A DNA stretch of 6,526 nt, taken from positions 1 to 6,526 of the forward strand of contig CANHOY010000099.1 in NCBI GenBank assembly GCA_947462495.1, written 5' to 3'. The stretch's first letter is position 1. Every line of letters begins with the position of its first letter. The notes beneath the pieces are model-generated. The model was not told the DNA's origin, did not search any database, and saw nothing but the letters and a program-made list of their open reading frames with translations. Below, piece by piece: positions 5,889 through 6,526 of the stretch. Source of the stretch: Bacteroidota bacterium (GTDB lineage: Bacteria > Bacteroidota > Bacteroidia > Chitinophagales > Chitinophagaceae). A program made the translations under genes and the position numbers.

Positions 5889-6526
5889 ATGAAAAATCTA
5901 TTTAATGCACACTTAGCTAAATGCTTATTCGCTTTGTGCTTATTGACACAAACAACATTGTTTGCTCAAAAAAAGGATTACACTTATGTAGCAGTTCCTT
6001 TTACACAAGTTAAAATCACAGATAATTTTTGGTTGCCAAGATTGAAATTAAATCATACAAGTACGATTCCTACTTCATTTGAGCGTTGTGAAAATACAGG
6101 TAGAGTAAAGAATTTTGAAATGGCTGCCTCTAAATCAGGAAAATTTTGCACTACATTTCCTTTTGATGATACAGATATTTATAAAACCATCGAAGGGGCT
6201 TCTTTCTCCGTCAGTCTATTTCCGGATGCTAAAATGGTCAGGTACATGGATTCCTTAATTGATATTGTAGCTAAAGCGCAAGAGCCAGATGGCTATTTGT
6301 ATACTGCTCGAACTATTGATCCTACCAATCCACACAGTTGGGCTGGAAAAGTACGTTGGGAAAAAGAACGTGAATTAAGCCATGAATTGTATAATGCGGG
6401 ACATTTATATGAAGCAGCAGTAGCGCATTTTGAAGCCACTGGAAAAAGGAACTTACTTGATATTGCCTTAAAAAATGCCGACTTAGTATGCTCTGTTTTT
6501 GGACAAGATAAATTGCATTCTGCACC
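5889..6526 (+). CDS. GH127 (DUF1680) family glycoside hydrolase, probable beta-L-arabinofuranosidase (partial, C-terminus outside the window)
   Basis: An open frame from the ATG at 5889 runs 212 codons to the right edge without a stop. It begins with a type I signal peptide (NLFNAHLAKCLFALCLLTQ and on, ending LFA|QKK at 26/27), so it is exported, probably to the periplasm. The mature N-terminus VKITDNFWLPRLKLNHT (41-57) is the typical opening of DUF1680/GH127. TIPTSFERCENTGRVKNF (59-76), AKAQEPDGYLYT (128-139) and SHELYNAGHLYEAAVAHF (164-181) are further hallmarks of its alpha/alpha-barrel catalytic domain. Characterised GH127 enzymes cleave beta-L-arabinofuranosides using a zinc-bound cysteine nucleophile; that Cys/Glu cluster lies further downstream and cannot be checked here. 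Family members usually run to 600 residues or more, so about a third is present. Related families such as GH146 share the fold, so the exact linkage specificity is uncertain. It lies 143 nt after the DUF3179 gene and probably starts another transcript. Confidence 0.9.
   Translation, partial: MKNLFNAHLAKCLFALCLLTQTTLFAQKKDYTYVAVPFTQVKITDNFWLPRLKLNHTSTIPTSFERCENTGRVKNFEMAASKSGKFCTTFPFDDTDIYKTIEGASFSVSLFPDAKMVRYMDSLIDIVAKAQEPDGYLYTARTIDPTNPHSWAGKVRWEKERELSHELYNAGHLYEAAVAHFEATGKRNLLDIALKNADLVCSVFGQDKLHSA

Noticed and set aside
6322..6525. A minus-strand open frame reaching the right edge
   Set aside because: It is antisense to the GH127 hallmark motifs and needs a GTG start at the very edge of the window.

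Overview
The window looks like a piece of a low-GC Bacteroidota chromosome, probably Chitinophagia/Sphingobacteriia-like, though the family-level guess is weak. The evidence is: AT-rich DNA; start codons without Shine-Dalgarno sequences and preceded by A/T-rich leaders; signal peptides ending in A-Q; a TonB-dependent receptor with an N-terminal carboxypeptidase-D-like domain, directly followed by a DUF4249 lipoprotein; and a DUF1680/GH127 glycosidase.

Layout. Positions 1-937 (minus strand) hold most of a secreted DUF3500 protein whose C-terminus runs off the left edge. A 127-nt divergent intergenic region (938-1064) separates it from a rightward cluster: a TonB-dependent outer-membrane receptor (1065-3434), a DUF4249 lipoprotein 3 nt later (3438-4529), and a membrane-anchored DUF3179 protein 31 nt further on (4561-5745). 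The tight spacing suggests one operon of three genes. A 143-nt AT-rich gap (5746-5888) holds a weak hairpin and an inverted repeat. It is followed by the 5' part of a secreted GH127-family glycosidase, probably a beta-L-arabinofuranosidase (5889-6526), which runs off the right edge. The first and last genes are both cut by the window. No intergenic stretch exceeds 300 nt, and no RNA gene, IS element, CRISPR array or origin was recognised.

How the genes may work together. Receptor plus DUF4249 lipoprotein is a recurring Bacteroidota pair that resembles SusC/SusD in layout but uses an unrelated lipoprotein. It most likely takes up an unknown ligand across the outer membrane. The DUF3179 protein is predicted to sit in the inner membrane with its soluble domain in the periplasm, where it could act on or sense something related to that ligand. 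The GH127 enzyme may belong to a neighbouring carbohydrate locus that continues to the right; its link to the receptor operon is only by proximity. All five proteins are predicted to act in the cell envelope. Three carry domains of unknown function, so the cluster is biochemically obscure, but no part of it is clearly a new type of system.
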